From Mycobacterium sp. DL440 (GTDB lineage Bacteria; Actinomycetota; Actinomycetes; Mycobacteriales; Mycobacteriaceae), in assembly GCF_011745145.1 (NCBI RefSeq), contig NZ_CP050191.1:4909433-4973432 (forward strand): a DNA stretch of 64,000 nt, written 5' to 3'. Every line of letters starts with the position of its first letter. Position 1 is the first letter of the stretch. This document shows positions 17,003 through 27,527 of the stretch, one piece after another. The position numbers and the translations under genes are program-made. A model generated the notes under the pieces. The model was not told the origin of the DNA. It searched no databases and was given only the letters and a program-made list of their open reading frames with translations.

Positions 17003-17829
17003 CGTTCACTGACGCAGCGTCCGAGTCCAAGACCATGACCCGCGCAATCCGCGATCTTTCCGAAGGTTTCCGCAAGCGCGAACTGTGGCTGCACCTGGGC
17101 TGGCAGGACATCAAGCAGCGCTACCGGCGCAGTGTGCTCGGCCCGTTCTGGATCACCATCGCCACCGGTACCACCGCGGTGGCGATGGGCCTGCTGTACT
17201 CGAAACTGTTCAAGCTCCCCCTCGAAGAGCACCTGCCGTACGTGACGCTCGGGTTGATCATCTGGAACTTGATCAACGCCTCGATCCTCGAGGGCTCCGA
17301 GGTGTTCATCGCCAATGAGGGCCTCATCAAACAACTTCCGACCCCGTTGTCGGTACATGTCTACCGCTTGGTGTGGCGGCAGCTGATCCTGTTCGGCCAC
17401 AACATCGTCATCTTCGTGGTGATCGCGATCGTCTATCCGAAGCCTTGGAAATGGGTCGATTTGGCAGTCATCCCGGCGCTGGGGCTGATCGTGCTGAACT
17501 GCGTATGGGTGTCGATCTGCTTCGGCATCCTTGCCACCCGCTACCGCGACATCGGTCCGCTGCTGGCCTCGGTGGTACAGCTGCTGTTCTTCATGACTCC
17601 GATCATCTGGAACGAGTCGACACTGCAGCAGCAGGGCGCCGGATCGTGGGCCAAGATCGTCGAATTGAATCCGCTGCTGCACTACCTCGACATCGTGCGG
17701 GCCCCGCTGTTGGGCGCCGATCAGGAAGCGCGGCACTGGATTGTGGTGCTGGTCCTGACAGCGATCGGTTGGGGCTTCGCGGCAATCGCGATGCGCCAGT
17801 ACCGGGCACGCGTCCCGTACTGGGTGTAG
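16999..17829 (+). CDS. wzm: Galactan export ABC transporter, permease subunit
   Basis: The 276-residue ABC-2 permease (Rv3783, formerly rfbD) has about six membrane helices and the Wzm-type opening WLHLGWQDIKQRYRRSVLGP (about 35-54), the amphipathic element before helix 1. It pairs with Wzt to export lipid-linked galactan. The ATG overlaps the glfT1 stop (ATGA), with GGGAGGAG just upstream. The stop directly abuts the convergent PNPOx-like gene. Confidence 0.93.
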   Translation: MTFTDAASESKTMTRAIRDLSEGFRKRELWLHLGWQDIKQRYRRSVLGPFWITIATGTTAVAMGLLYSKLFKLPLEEHLPYVTLGLIIWNLINASILEGSEVFIANEGLIKQLPTPLSVHVYRLVWRQLILFGHNIVIFVVIAIVYPKPWKWVDLAVIPALGLIVLNCVWVSICFGILATRYRDIGPLLASVVQLLFFMTPIIWNESTLQQQGAGSWAKIVELNPLLHYLDIVRAPLLGADQEARHWIVVLVLTAIGWGFAAIAMRQYRARVPYWV

Positions 17830-18249
17830 TCACCAGGGCGCAGGCGCGCCGCCGAACACGAACCTGCGTCCGGAGATCTCCTTCGGCTGGATGCGGACGT
17901 AGCGGCGTTTCGTGGTGACAATCCACGACAACAACTGGCCACTCTCAGCCTCGGCGATCTCATCAGGTGCCTCAAGCAGTCGCGGTTCGCCCCGCACGAT
18001 CACACTCCACCCGCCGGAGACATTGTGATCGTCGACTTCGAACAGCACCCGGTCGTTGAACAGCGCAGAGACCAACTTGGTCCCCTCCGCGGTCCGGAAC
18101 AACACGGTGCGGTGCTGAACGACGAAGTTGACCGGGAAGATTTCGAGCCTGGTGCCCATCGTCGCGACCAACCGGCCCAGGGTGACGCTGGACAACAAGT
18201 GCCAGCACTCGTCCTCCCCGAGCACCGAAACCGGGCTCTGCGGCGTCAT
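17830..18249 (-). CDS. PNPOx-like split-barrel flavoprotein
   Basis: The 139-residue protein has the FMN/F420-binding split-barrel layout of pyridoxamine-phosphate-oxidase-like reductases: LLSSVTLGRLVATMG (about 18-32), FPVNFVVQHRTVLFRTAEG (about 38-56), VLFEVDDHNVSGGWSVIVRGE (about 68-88) and a C-terminal basic strand. Members reduce small substrates or sense flavins; function is unknown here. I start at the ATG at 18249 because the frame upstream lacks a family match. It converges on wzm with no gap, and the porin gene lies upstream on the same strand behind a terminator-like hairpin. Confidence 0.8.
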   Translation of the reverse strand: MTPQSPVSVLGEDECWHLLSSVTLGRLVATMGTRLEIFPVNFVVQHRTVLFRTAEGTKLVSALFNDRVLFEVDDHNVSGGWSVIVRGEPRLLEAPDEIAEAESGQLLSWIVTTKRRYVRIQPKEISGRRFVFGGAPAPW

Positions 18250-18275
18250 GAGGCCACCGTAGCGCCGAAATGGCA

Positions 18276-18317
18276 ATCGGCGCGCCCGGCTCCTCGAGAG
18301 AAGCGGGACGCGCCGAT
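18276..18317 (-). terminator. Terminator-like hairpin downstream of the porin gene
   Basis: Arms 18276-18291 and 18302-18317 pair over 16 positions with one G-U wobble and one mismatch around a 10-base loop. It lies 46 bases past the porin stop in the direction of transcription. A strong T-run is lacking (GCCATTTCG follows), so termination is inferred. Confidence 0.5.
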
Positions 18318-18335
18318 CGGCAGGATGACTACTGG

Positions 18336-18359
18336 ACGTTCATGAACGTGACGTTCATG
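18336..18359. repeat. 14-bp palindrome with a half-copy repeat
   Basis: ACGTTCATGAACGT (18336-18349) is a perfect palindrome and ACGTTCATG recurs at 18351-18359, just 3' of the porin stop. It could bind a dimeric regulator acting on the PNPOx-like gene downstream, or be chance. Confidence 0.45.
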
Positions 18360-18362
18360 TGC

Positions 18363-19010
18363 TCAGTTCATATTCCAGGGCTCGCCGTAGGTGGTGACGC
18401 TGTCACCGGTCGAGGCGATCAGGCGGGCGAACGGACGCAGCAGCACACCACCGGCCGCACCGGTCACCGTGCCGTGCGCATTGGACACCGCCACACCGCC
18501 GGCCGGGCCCTTGACATCCACCGAGAACGTCGCCACTTCCTGGATACCGGGGCCATTGCCCAGATCCGCACTGATCGACACACCCGGGAACAGGTTCGGG
18601 GTGATGACCGACTCCAGGCCGAACGGCGGGCCGGTGATGTCACCATCGTCGATCAGGATGTTGGGGGTGGTGTAGGAGAAGTTGATCCCCACACCCAGCG
18701 ACCAGGGGAAGCCGATCTGGTAACCCAGCTCCAAGGTGCCCTCGAAATCGTCGGCCCCCGGGCCGGCGACGGTGTACTTGGCGCGACCGGAATGGAACCA
18801 CTCACGGGTCAGCCGGTTGCGGTCCAGCGGAAACACACCATTGAGGAAGGTGTCCCACTGCTGAACGGTCAGAGTCCGATCCTGACCATCAACCAGGCTC
18901 AGTTCATTGTCCAGACCCGCATGAGAAGTGCCCGTGCCTATGAAGAGGCCGGCGAAGACCCCTGCCATTGCGGTCACCAATGCGACCAGCACCCGACTGA
19001 ATGCCTTCAT
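18363..19010 (-). CDS. MspA-family outer-membrane porin
   Basis: The 215-residue protein has an N-terminal signal peptide (cleavage after THA/SHA near residue 31) and the mature start GLDNELSLVDGQDRTLTVQQ typical of MspA porins. The mature part (about 184 residues) matches the family length. WFHSGRAKYTVAG and TLELGYQIGFPWSLG follow the family's beta-strand pattern, and it ends EPWNMN, the conserved C-terminus. An octamer would form the hydrophilic pore of the mycomembrane. AGGGAGA precedes the ATG. A 590-base gene-free region lies upstream. Which of the Msp paralogues it is cannot be said. Slow growers of the tuberculosis group lack this family. Confidence 0.95.
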   Translation of the reverse strand: MKAFSRVLVALVTAMAGVFAGLFIGTGTSHAGLDNELSLVDGQDRTLTVQQWDTFLNGVFPLDRNRLTREWFHSGRAKYTVAGPGADDFEGTLELGYQIGFPWSLGVGINFSYTTPNILIDDGDITGPPFGLESVITPNLFPGVSISADLGNGPGIQEVATFSVDVKGPAGGVAVSNAHGTVTGAAGGVLLRPFARLIASTGDSVTTYGEPWNMN

Positions 19011-19603
19011 GTTCTCCCTAGCTGTGTCGGCGATCCGATTCGTTCTTCACCAACCAGGGTCCCCACCCCAGAGATACGTGGGCGATCCACTACCCGATTA
19101 GGGAGGTCACATCCGGTTCTCATGCCCTGCTCATGATTGGCAGGAGAAAACGTAACCGGGCAACACCCGGCCAGCAACGGCAACGGTTTCCGGCCACCGA
19201 GCAGACAAACCTTGGCACAAAGTTTGCTGAACCAGCACCGGCTTGCGTCACACCGTCGCTGTCCGTTACCTGTGGGCACGGGCCGTCGCGGTTGCACGCC
19301 GCCGGCACAAGGAAGCCGAGACAAGACCCCACTACAGCGTCGGAACTGCCGTTTCGCCATTTCCGTGGAAGGTCTGGCAGACAATCACGCTGAGCAGAAG
19401 GATTGCCGTCACGGTCGTCAATATCGCGGGCCGGCCAGCCGACCACTCCGGGTTTGCGCTTGCTGGGTAAACGGCCCGTTACGCGCCACCCAACGCCCGG
19501 ATTAACTGAACCGCCGAAGATCCTTCGGCGGTTTCACAACCGTTATTCCAATTTGTGGCCGACATCACACTCACGACGCCCCGCGGAAGTGGGTTTTGGT
19601 GCC
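19011..19603. other. Gene-free region upstream of the porin gene
   Basis: No convincing coding frame is visible in these 593 bases. Open frames here have no start context or family signal. The stretch probably carries the porin promoter and a long leader, as reported for M. smegmatis mspA. It contains CCGGGCAACACCCGG (a small hairpin near 19157) and a 9-bp-stem hairpin at 19511-19531. Confidence 0.6.
19511..19531. terminator. Terminator-like hairpin
   Basis: CCGCCGAAG (19511-19519) and CTTCGGCGG (19523-19531) form a perfect 9-bp stem with a 3-base loop. It lies 73 bases past the stop of the AhpD-like gene on the minus strand, so it probably ends that transcript. The following T-content is low on both strands. 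Confidence 0.5.
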
Positions 19604-20074
19604 TCACCGTCGCGGGGCGGGCATCCGCACGGTGACGTTGATGCGGTTCCACGCGTTGATGGTCACCGCCATCGCGATCACCTGGCCGAGCTCGCGTTCG
19701 GTGAAGGCCTCGGCGGCGCGCGCATACACCGCGTCGGGAACATGGCCGTCGCCCAGTTCGGTGATGGCCTCGGCCAGGGCCAGCGCCGCCTGCTCACGTT
19801 CGGTGAACAGGTCACCGGCCTCCTGCCAGGCGGCGATGAGTGCGAGCCGCTGTTCGGTCTCGCCCTGCTTGCGGGCGTCGTGGGTGTGCATGTCGAGGCA
19901 GAACGCGCAGTGGTTGATCTGCGATGCCCGGATCTTGACGAGCTCGCCGATCGTGGGGTCGACGTCCTTGGCGGCGGCATTCGACAGCGTCATCATCGCG
20001 TCGTAGAGCTCGGGAGAAACCTTGTAGATCTTGAGGCGGTCAACGGTCGTGGCGGGTTCGAGTGTCTGTGTCAT
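19604..20074 (-). CDS. AhpD-like carboxymuconolactone decarboxylase family protein
   Basis: The 156-residue helical protein has the AhpD core motif CAFCLDMHTHDA (Cys-x-x-Cys and the following His, about 57-68). This is the peroxidatic-type dithiol centre of alkylhydroperoxidase D-like enzymes. It probably reduces peroxides or disulfides in the cytosol. I start at MTQTLEPA (ATG at 20074); a longer frame upstream would overlap the divergent regulator's promoter. The MocR-type regulator gene diverges from it with 49 bases between starts and is its likely controller. Confidence 0.88.
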   Translation of the reverse strand: MTQTLEPATTVDRLKIYKVSPELYDAMMTLSNAAAKDVDPTIGELVKIRASQINHCAFCLDMHTHDARKQGETEQRLALIAAWQEAGDLFTEREQAALALAEAITELGDGHVPDAVYARAAEAFTERELGQVIAMAVTINAWNRINVTVRMPAPRR

Positions 20075-20084
20075 GCCACCAACG

Positions 20085-20123
20085 CTAGGCCAGAAAGTAC
20101 CGCCTAGATGGTTCAATACTGAA
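20085..20123. promoter_or_regulatory. Inverted repeats between the AhpD-like and MocR genes
   Basis: CTAGGC (20085-20090) pairs with GCCTAG (20102-20107), and TTCAATACTGAA just before the regulator's GTG is a second inverted repeat. MocR proteins usually bind repeats in the shared divergent promoter, so these are candidate operator halves. Confidence 0.5.
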
Positions 20124-21536
20124 GTGACTTCGCGGGCCAATTTTGGTAGCCGGGACCTTCACCTCGAGCTGCGCACGAGGATCGAGCCCGGCAGCCGCAC
20201 CGCGCGCGAGCAGCTGATCACCGCACTTCGGGAGGGAATCCGAACGGGCCGGTTGAGCACCGATACGCGGCTGCCGCCGTCACGCACGCTGGCCTCCGAT
20301 CTGGGGCTGGCCCGTAACACCGTCGCCGAGGCCTATGCGGAGTTGGTCGCCGAGGGCTGGCTGGCCTCCCGCCAGGGGGCAGGCACCTGGGTCGCGCGTG
20401 CCACAACTGCGCGGCCGGCGCCGCGACCGCGCCGCATTCCCGTCACGCCTCGGCACAACCTGATGCCGGGCTCGCCCGATGTATCCGAGTTTCCGCGGTC
20501 GGCCTGGTTGGCATCGGCCCGGCGGGCCATCACCGACGCACCTGTGTCAGCACTGCGAATGGGTGATCCACGCGGACCGCTGGTGCTGCGCGAGGCGCTC
20601 ACCGAATACCTGGGCCGGGCGCGCGGAGTGCGCGCGACACCGGAATCCATCGTGATCTGCTCCGGGGTTCGCGACGGCGTCGACCTGGTGGGCCGGGTCC
20701 TGGGCAGCCGGCGACCCATCGCGGTGGAGGCTCACGGGCTGTTCATCTTCCGCGACGTGCTTGCGGCGCTGGGGGTACCGACGACGCCGATCGGCGTCGA
20801 CGAGCACGGCGCGGTGATCAGCGACCTGGAGCGCCTCGACACCCCGGCCGTACTACTTACTCCCGCGCATCAGAGCCCGTTCGGCATGGCACTGCACCCG
20901 GTCCGACGCACAGCGGTCATCGACTGGGCGCAACGGACCGACGGATACGCGTTGGACGACGACTACGACGGCGAGTTCCGCTACGACCGCCAGCCCGTCG
21001 GCGCCCTGCAGTCCTTGAACCCAGAACGGGTCGTCTACCTGGGATCGGCCAGTAAGAGCATGGCGCAGGTGATGCGCGTCGGCTGGATGGTGCTGCCGGA
21101 GGCATTGATCGATCCGGTCATCGCGGCAGCCGGTGGGGCGCAGTATCACGTCGACGCCCTCACGGCGCTGACCTTGGCCGACTTCATCCGTGGCGGCGGC
21201 TACGACCGGCACATCCGCCGGATGCGCAACCGCTACCGACGGCGACGCGACGCCCTTGCCACCGCACTCGCCGGATTCAATCTGGGCATCGGCGGGCTGG
21301 CGGCTGGAGTGAATATGCTGCTCACCCTTCCCGACGGGGCCGAACCCGAGGTGCTGCGCCGGGCCGGTGAGGCCGGCATCGCGCTGCACGGGCTGTCGCT
21401 GATGCGTCACCCGCAGGCCGGACCCGATACCCCGGATCCCGACGGGATCATCATCGGTTTCGGGGCGCCCGCCGAACACGCCTTCGGGCCCGCGGTCGAC
21501 GCGCTCTGCGGCGTGCTGTCAGCCGCGTTGCGTTAG
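20124..21536 (+). CDS. MocR/PdxR-type regulator (GntR + aminotransferase fold)
   Basis: This 470-residue protein is the second MocR regulator in the window. The GntR helix-turn-helix spans about 20-80 (RLPPSRTLASDLGLARNTVAEAY) and the class I aminotransferase-like domain about 100-465, with PLP lysine Lys311 in GSASKSMAQV and the DDDYDGEFRYD aspartate block. The GTG at 20124 is the first start that fits the family. It likely senses PLP or an amine and regulates the divergent AhpD-like gene. Its last 4 bases overlap the convergent TRIC-family gene. Confidence 0.88.
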   Translation: MTSRANFGSRDLHLELRTRIEPGSRTAREQLITALREGIRTGRLSTDTRLPPSRTLASDLGLARNTVAEAYAELVAEGWLASRQGAGTWVARATTARPAPRPRRIPVTPRHNLMPGSPDVSEFPRSAWLASARRAITDAPVSALRMGDPRGPLVLREALTEYLGRARGVRATPESIVICSGVRDGVDLVGRVLGSRRPIAVEAHGLFIFRDVLAALGVPTTPIGVDEHGAVISDLERLDTPAVLLTPAHQSPFGMALHPVRRTAVIDWAQRTDGYALDDDYDGEFRYDRQPVGALQSLNPERVVYLGSASKSMAQVMRVGWMVLPEALIDPVIAAAGGAQYHVDALTALTLADFIRGGGYDRHIRRMRNRYRRRRDALATALAGFNLGIGGLAAGVNMLLTLPDGAEPEVLRRAGEAGIALHGLSLMRHPQAGPDTPDPDGIIIGFGAPAEHAFGPAVDALCGVLSAALR

Positions 21537-22159
21537 GAATCCTCGCCCACGATCAGGTCTGACGGCCCGGTGGGCAGCCGCCAGCCGAAGATCAACGCGG
21601 CCAAGCGCAGCGTCGTCGCCACCACCGTGCCCACCGCCAGTCCGATCCACTGTGGGCCGAAATAGTCGATGACCGCATATGTCGTCGCACCGATCATTGC
21701 CGGGACGGCATACAGATCATCCGGCCGCATCAACATCGGGATCTCGCGGACCAGCACATCCCGGATGATGCCGCCGCCGATCGCGGTGGTCATGCCGATC
21801 AGCACCGCCGCGAACCAGCTGGCCCCATGGTCGACGGCGAACGCCGCGCCGGAGGTCGCGAAGAACCCCATACCGATCGCGTCCAGTGGCAGCACGATGT
21901 GGTTGAACCGAATCAGATACTTGGCGGTGAGGGTGGCCACAAAAGTCGCCGCCAGAGCAACGGTGATGTTCGGCCAGTGCTGAATGGAGACGGGCGGATG
22001 GACGCCGAGGAAGAGATCGCGGATCACCCCGCCGCTCACACCGGTCAACACGCCCAGCGCCGCGATACCGAACAGGTCGAAGCCCTTGCGGATCGCGACC
22101 ATGACCCCCGACGACGCGAACACCGCGATCCCGAGGTCGTTGAGCACCGTCTGCAACAC
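21533..22159 (-). CDS. TRIC-family cation channel (UPF0126)
   Basis: This 208-residue membrane protein contains two repeated UPF0126 units of about three helices each. The repeated glycine motifs GVSGGVIRDLF (about 40-50) and AIGGGIIRDVL (about 125-135) are the kinked pore helices of bacterial TRIC channels. It probably forms a trimer conducting monovalent cations; physiological role unknown. Its start is 33 bases from the divergent gtrA start. Confidence 0.9.
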   Translation of the reverse strand: MLQTVLNDLGIAVFASSGVMVAIRKGFDLFGIAALGVLTGVSGGVIRDLFLGVHPPVSIQHWPNITVALAATFVATLTAKYLIRFNHIVLPLDAIGMGFFATSGAAFAVDHGASWFAAVLIGMTTAIGGGIIRDVLVREIPMLMRPDDLYAVPAMIGATTYAVIDYFGPQWIGLAVGTVVATTLRLAALIFGWRLPTGPSDLIVGEDS

Positions 22160-22192
22160 GACTGAACGTTAGGCCCTCGCTAAGCTGCCTGG

Positions 22193-22630
22193 GTGGCTGA
22201 GCCCGTAATGTCCCCGACCCTGGACCTCAAAACGCAAGCGTTCCGGTTCCTCGTCACCGGCGGACTGGCCGCGATTGTTGACTTCGGCCTGTACGTCACC
22301 TTCCTTCGACTGTTCGCCACAATCTGGCACGTCGACGAGGACATCCGGGTCAACGTCGCCAAGACCATCAGCTTCATCGCCGGCACCACCACCGCCTACC
22401 TGATCAACCGGCGCTGGACCTTCCAGGCGCCGCCCAGCAGGGCCCGGTTCATCGCGGTCTGCGTCCTCTACGCACTCACCTACGCGGTGCAGGTGGGTAT
22501 CAACTTCGTGTTCTACATGCAGTTCGAGAACCAGCCCTGGCGGGTGCCGGTGGCCTTTGTCATCGCCCAGGGCACCGCGACCGTGATCAACTTCATCGTG
22601 CAACGTGCGGTGATCTTCAAACTGCACTGA
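22193..22630 (+). CDS. GtrA-like membrane protein (Rv3789 type)
   Basis: The 145-residue protein has four membrane helices and GtrA-family blocks [16 protein letters not shown] (about 18-33) and [11 protein letters not shown] (about 66-76). Rv3789 has been proposed to help decaprenyl-phosphoryl-arabinose translocation or to act as an anchor for GlfT1-containing complexes; the role is unsettled. It directly precedes dprE1 (38-base gap), consistent with service in arabinan supply. The start is a GTG; an internal ATG at codon 6 is an alternative. Confidence 0.88.
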   Translation: MAEPVMSPTLDLKTQAFRFLVTGGLAAIVDFGLYVTFLRLFATIWHVDEDIRVNVAKTISFIAGTTTAYLINRRWTFQAPPSRARFIAVCVLYALTYAVQVGINFVFYMQFENQPWRVPVAFVIAQGTATVINFIVQRAVIFKLH

Positions 22631-22668
22631 GGTCCGGCACCGGTTACTGCCGGGTACTCTCCTTACCG

Positions 22669-24051
22669 ATGTCGACTACCGATTTGCCGACCACTCCCAA
22701 GCGCCTGACAGGCTGGGGCCGGACCGCACCGACCGTGGCACAGGTGCTCTCTACCAGCGATCCCGAGGTCATCGTCAAGGCCGTCACGCGGGCCGCCGAG
22801 CAGAAGGGCCGGGGTGTGATCGCCCGCGGCCTGGGCCGCTCATACGGCGACAACGCGCAGAACGGCGGCGGGCTCGTCATCGACATGTCGGGGCTCAACC
22901 AGATCCACTCGATCGATGCCGGCACCAAGCTGGTCGACGTGGACGGCGGGGTGAACCTCGACCAACTGATGCGGGCTGCACTGCCCCACGGATTGTGGGT
23001 ACCGGTGCTGCCTGGCACCCGCCAGGTGACCATCGGCGGCGCCATCGGCTGTGACATCCACGGCAAGAACCACCACAGCGCAGGCAGCTTCGGCAACCAC
23101 GTGCGCTCGATCGATCTACTGACCGCCAATGGCGAGATCCGCAAACTCACTCCGGACGGTCCCGACGCCGAATTGTTCTGGGCCACGGTCGGCGGTAACG
23201 GCCTGACCGGCATCGTCCTGCGGGCCACGATCGAGATGACCCCCACGGAGACCGCGTATTTCATCGCCGACGGCGATGTCACGCACGGCCTCGACGAGAC
23301 CATCGAGTTCCACAGCGACGGCACCGAGGACAACTACACGTATTCGTCCGCGTGGTTCGACGCGATCAGCGCCCCGCCCAAGCTGGGGCGCGCGGTGATC
23401 TCCCGCGGCTCGCTGGCGAAACTGGACCAACTGCCCGCCAAACTCCAGCGCGATCCGCTGAAATTCGATGCGCCGCAGTACTTCACTGCGCCGGACATCT
23501 TCCCCAACGGCCTGGGCAACAAGTACATCTTCGGCGCCCTCACCGAGGGGTGGTATCGGCTGGGCAAGACCTACCGGGGCAAGGCCCAGAACCTGACGCA
23601 GTTCTACCACCCCCTGGACATGGTCGGGGAATGGAACCGGGCCTACGGCTCGGCCGGTTTCGCCCAGTATCAGTTCGTGGTGCCCACCGAGGCTGTCGAC
23701 GAGTTCAAGCGGATCATGGTCGACATCCAGCGCTCCGGGCACTACTCGTGGCTCAACGTGTTCAAGCTGTTCGGCCCGGGAAACCAGGCTCCGCTGAGCT
23801 TCCCGATTCCCGGGTGGAACGTCTGCGTCGACTTCCGGATCAAGCCCGGCCTGAGCGAGTTCCTCACCGAACTGGACCGCCGCGTAATGGAATTCGGCGG
23901 CCGGCTCTATACCGCCAAGGACTCGCGGACCACCGCGGCCACGTTCCACGCCATGTACCCGCGCATCGAAGAGTGGCTGGCCGTGCGCCGCAAGGTCGAC
24001 CCCGATGGCCTGTTCGTGTCGGACATGGCACGTCGTCTGGAGCTCGTCTAG
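22669..24051 (+). CDS. dprE1: Decaprenylphosphoryl-beta-D-ribose 2'-oxidase
   Basis: This FAD enzyme of 460 residues oxidises decaprenylphosphoryl-ribose at C2', the first half of the epimerisation giving decaprenylphosphoryl-arabinose. The FAD-binding part includes [17 protein letters not shown] (about 48-64) and [19 protein letters not shown] (about 126-144). The active-site cysteine attacked by benzothiazinones is present as Cys386 in NVCVDF, so native sensitivity is expected. Lys and Arg residues of [13 protein letters not shown] line the substrate site. In M. tuberculosis dprE2 follows immediately; here furA-katG and two further genes intervene. Confidence 0.97.
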   Translation: MSTTDLPTTPKRLTGWGRTAPTVAQVLSTSDPEVIVKAVTRAAEQKGRGVIARGLGRSYGDNAQNGGGLVIDMSGLNQIHSIDAGTKLVDVDGGVNLDQLMRAALPHGLWVPVLPGTRQVTIGGAIGCDIHGKNHHSAGSFGNHVRSIDLLTANGEIRKLTPDGPDAELFWATVGGNGLTGIVLRATIEMTPTETAYFIADGDVTHGLDETIEFHSDGTEDNYTYSSAWFDAISAPPKLGRAVISRGSLAKLDQLPAKLQRDPLKFDAPQYFTAPDIFPNGLGNKYIFGALTEGWYRLGKTYRGKAQNLTQFYHPLDMVGEWNRAYGSAGFAQYQFVVPTEAVDEFKRIMVDIQRSGHYSWLNVFKLFGPGNQAPLSFPIPGWNVCVDFRIKPGLSEFLTELDRRVMEFGGRLYTAKDSRTTAATFHAMYPRIEEWLAVRRKVDPDGLFVSDMARRLELV

Positions 24052-24116
24052 CGGTCCGCTCGGCACACCCACACGCCGACCGTTCGGCGCTCGTCTGAGC
24101 CCTCTCGAATTGGCGA

Positions 24117-24156
24117 GAATTTTATTCTTGACTAATTCCAGAAAAGGGATAAGACT
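24117..24156 (+). promoter_or_regulatory. furA promoter and putative FurA box
   Basis: GAATTTTATTC (24117-24127), an AT-rich interrupted palindrome, abuts a -35-like TTGACT (24128-24133). After a 17-base spacer, AAGACT (24151-24156) lies 8 bases before the furA GTG. The AT-rich block stands out from its surroundings and matches the known pattern in which mycobacterial FurA represses its own promoter by binding at the -35 region. Confidence 0.65.
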
Positions 24157-24163
24157 TCGGTCC

Positions 24164-24595
24164 GTGGCGACAACCGCGGACTTCCAGCAGATGCTGCGAA
24201 ACGCCGACATGCGCGTGACCCGCCCCCGAGTGGCGGTGCTACACGCGGTCCATGCGCACCCACACGCCGATACGGACACGATCATCCGTTCGGTGCGCAA
24301 AGACCTGCCCGAGGTCTCGCACCAGGCCGTCTATGACTCGTTGCATGCGCTGACCGCAGCAGCTCTGTTGCGGCGTATCCAACCATCCGGTTCGGTCGCC
24401 CGGTACGAATCACGGATCGGCGACAACCATCACCACGTCGTGTGCCGATCGTGTGGCGCAATCGCCGACGTGGACTGCGCGGCCGGGTCGGCCCCATGCC
24501 TGACCGCGTCACACGACCACGGTTTCGAGATCGATGAAGCCGAGGTCATCTATTGGGGCACGTGCCCCGAATGTTCCATTGCTCCAAGTAGATAA
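24164..24595 (+). CDS. furA: Ferric-uptake-type regulator FurA
   Basis: The 143-residue Fur-family repressor has a winged helix (about 10-80; [21 protein letters not shown] is the recognition region) and a dimerisation domain with the histidine-rich [10 protein letters not shown] and later CPEC cysteine pair for structural zinc. It represses furA-katG and is released by oxidants. The GTG at 24164 was chosen by family length, and lies 7 bases past the -10-like element, suggesting an almost leaderless transcript. katG follows 34 bases later, so the two form one operon. Confidence 0.93.
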   Translation: MATTADFQQMLRNADMRVTRPRVAVLHAVHAHPHADTDTIIRSVRKDLPEVSHQAVYDSLHALTAAALLRRIQPSGSVARYESRIGDNHHHVVCRSCGAIADVDCAAGSAPCLTASHDHGFEIDEAEVIYWGTCPECSIAPSR

Positions 24596-24629
24596 CCCCT
24601 TAACCCGCCAGCCCCGGAAAGGATTTGTC

Positions 24630-26834
<2,205 letters not shown>

Positions 26835-26855
26835 TCGACTGACCGACAACTAACG

Positions 26856-26889
26856 CAACACCCCGCGGGCTTCGGCTCGCGGGGTGTTG
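26856..26889. terminator. Strong bidirectional terminator after katG
   Basis: A 15-bp stem (26856-26870 with 26875-26889, one G-U pair) closes on a TTCG tetraloop, followed on the + strand by TTGCGTTG. It separates the convergent katG and tetR genes and can terminate both. Confidence 0.85.
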
Positions 26890-26902
26890 TTGCGTTGTGG
26901 CC

Positions 26903-27526
26903 CTAGCCTTTTGCGCGCACGGCCCGATATGCCGCCTTGCCGAACGTTTCGGCCACCAACTCCGAGTCACCATCGTCGGCGAGCATCTTGCGGACGGCCG
27001 CTTCACAGATCGCCAGGAACACCTCGACCAGCATGGGCAGCGTGACATCGACATCGGCCACCTGCCACCGCTGCAGCAGCGGGCGCATGGCCGTGGCGAG
27101 CTGTCCTCGGATGCGCTCGCGACCGCCGACGATCGCGGCGGTCAGCACCGGGTCGGGATCGGCCGCGAAGATGATCCGCCACGAGGCAGGACGCTCACGC
27201 ACAGTGCTGTGAAGTGCATGAAACCCGTCGACGAACAGTTGCTCGATGGAGCCGGTGCGCTGTGGCGGCAATAGTTCGAGCAGGCTCGCCAGCACCCCAT
27301 CGGTTTCCCGATCCAGAAGCGCGGCAAGCACTTCCCCGCGACCGGGGTAGCAGGCGTAGACCACCGGTCGGGTGACGCCCAGACGCTGCGCGATGGTTCC
27401 CATCGTCACGTCAGCCAGGCCCCGATGCGCGGCGATGTCCAACGCAGTGTCCAGCACCTGGGGGCGGCGCCGATCCGGGCCGAGGTGCTCGGCGCGGCCC
27501 CGGTTGGCGAGTGCGGCTTCGTTCAT
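26903..27526 (-). CDS. TetR-family regulator
   Basis: The 207-residue repressor has an N-terminal helix-turn-helix (about 20-65) including VTMGTIAQRLGVTRPVVYACYPGRGE, the TetR recognition segment, and a helical ligand-binding half. The ATG follows the stop of the DUF2236 gene after one base (TGACATG), so translation is coupled. The double palindrome upstream of the DUF2236 gene is its probable operator, giving autoregulation. Convergent to katG, with the shared terminator between. Confidence 0.9.
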   Translation of the reverse strand: MNEAALANRGRAEHLGPDRRRPQVLDTALDIAAHRGLADVTMGTIAQRLGVTRPVVYACYPGRGEVLAALLDRETDGVLASLLELLPPQRTGSIEQLFVDGFHALHSTVRERPASWRIIFAADPDPVLTAAIVGGRERIRGQLATAMRPLLQRWQVADVDVTLPMLVEVFLAICEAAVRKMLADDGDSELVAETFGKAAYRAVRAKG

Positions 27527-27527
27527 G

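Noticed and set aside
19137..19505. A 122-codon frame in the porin upstream region
   Set aside because: No RBS, no family resemblance, biased composition. The region is more plausibly a leader or promoter.
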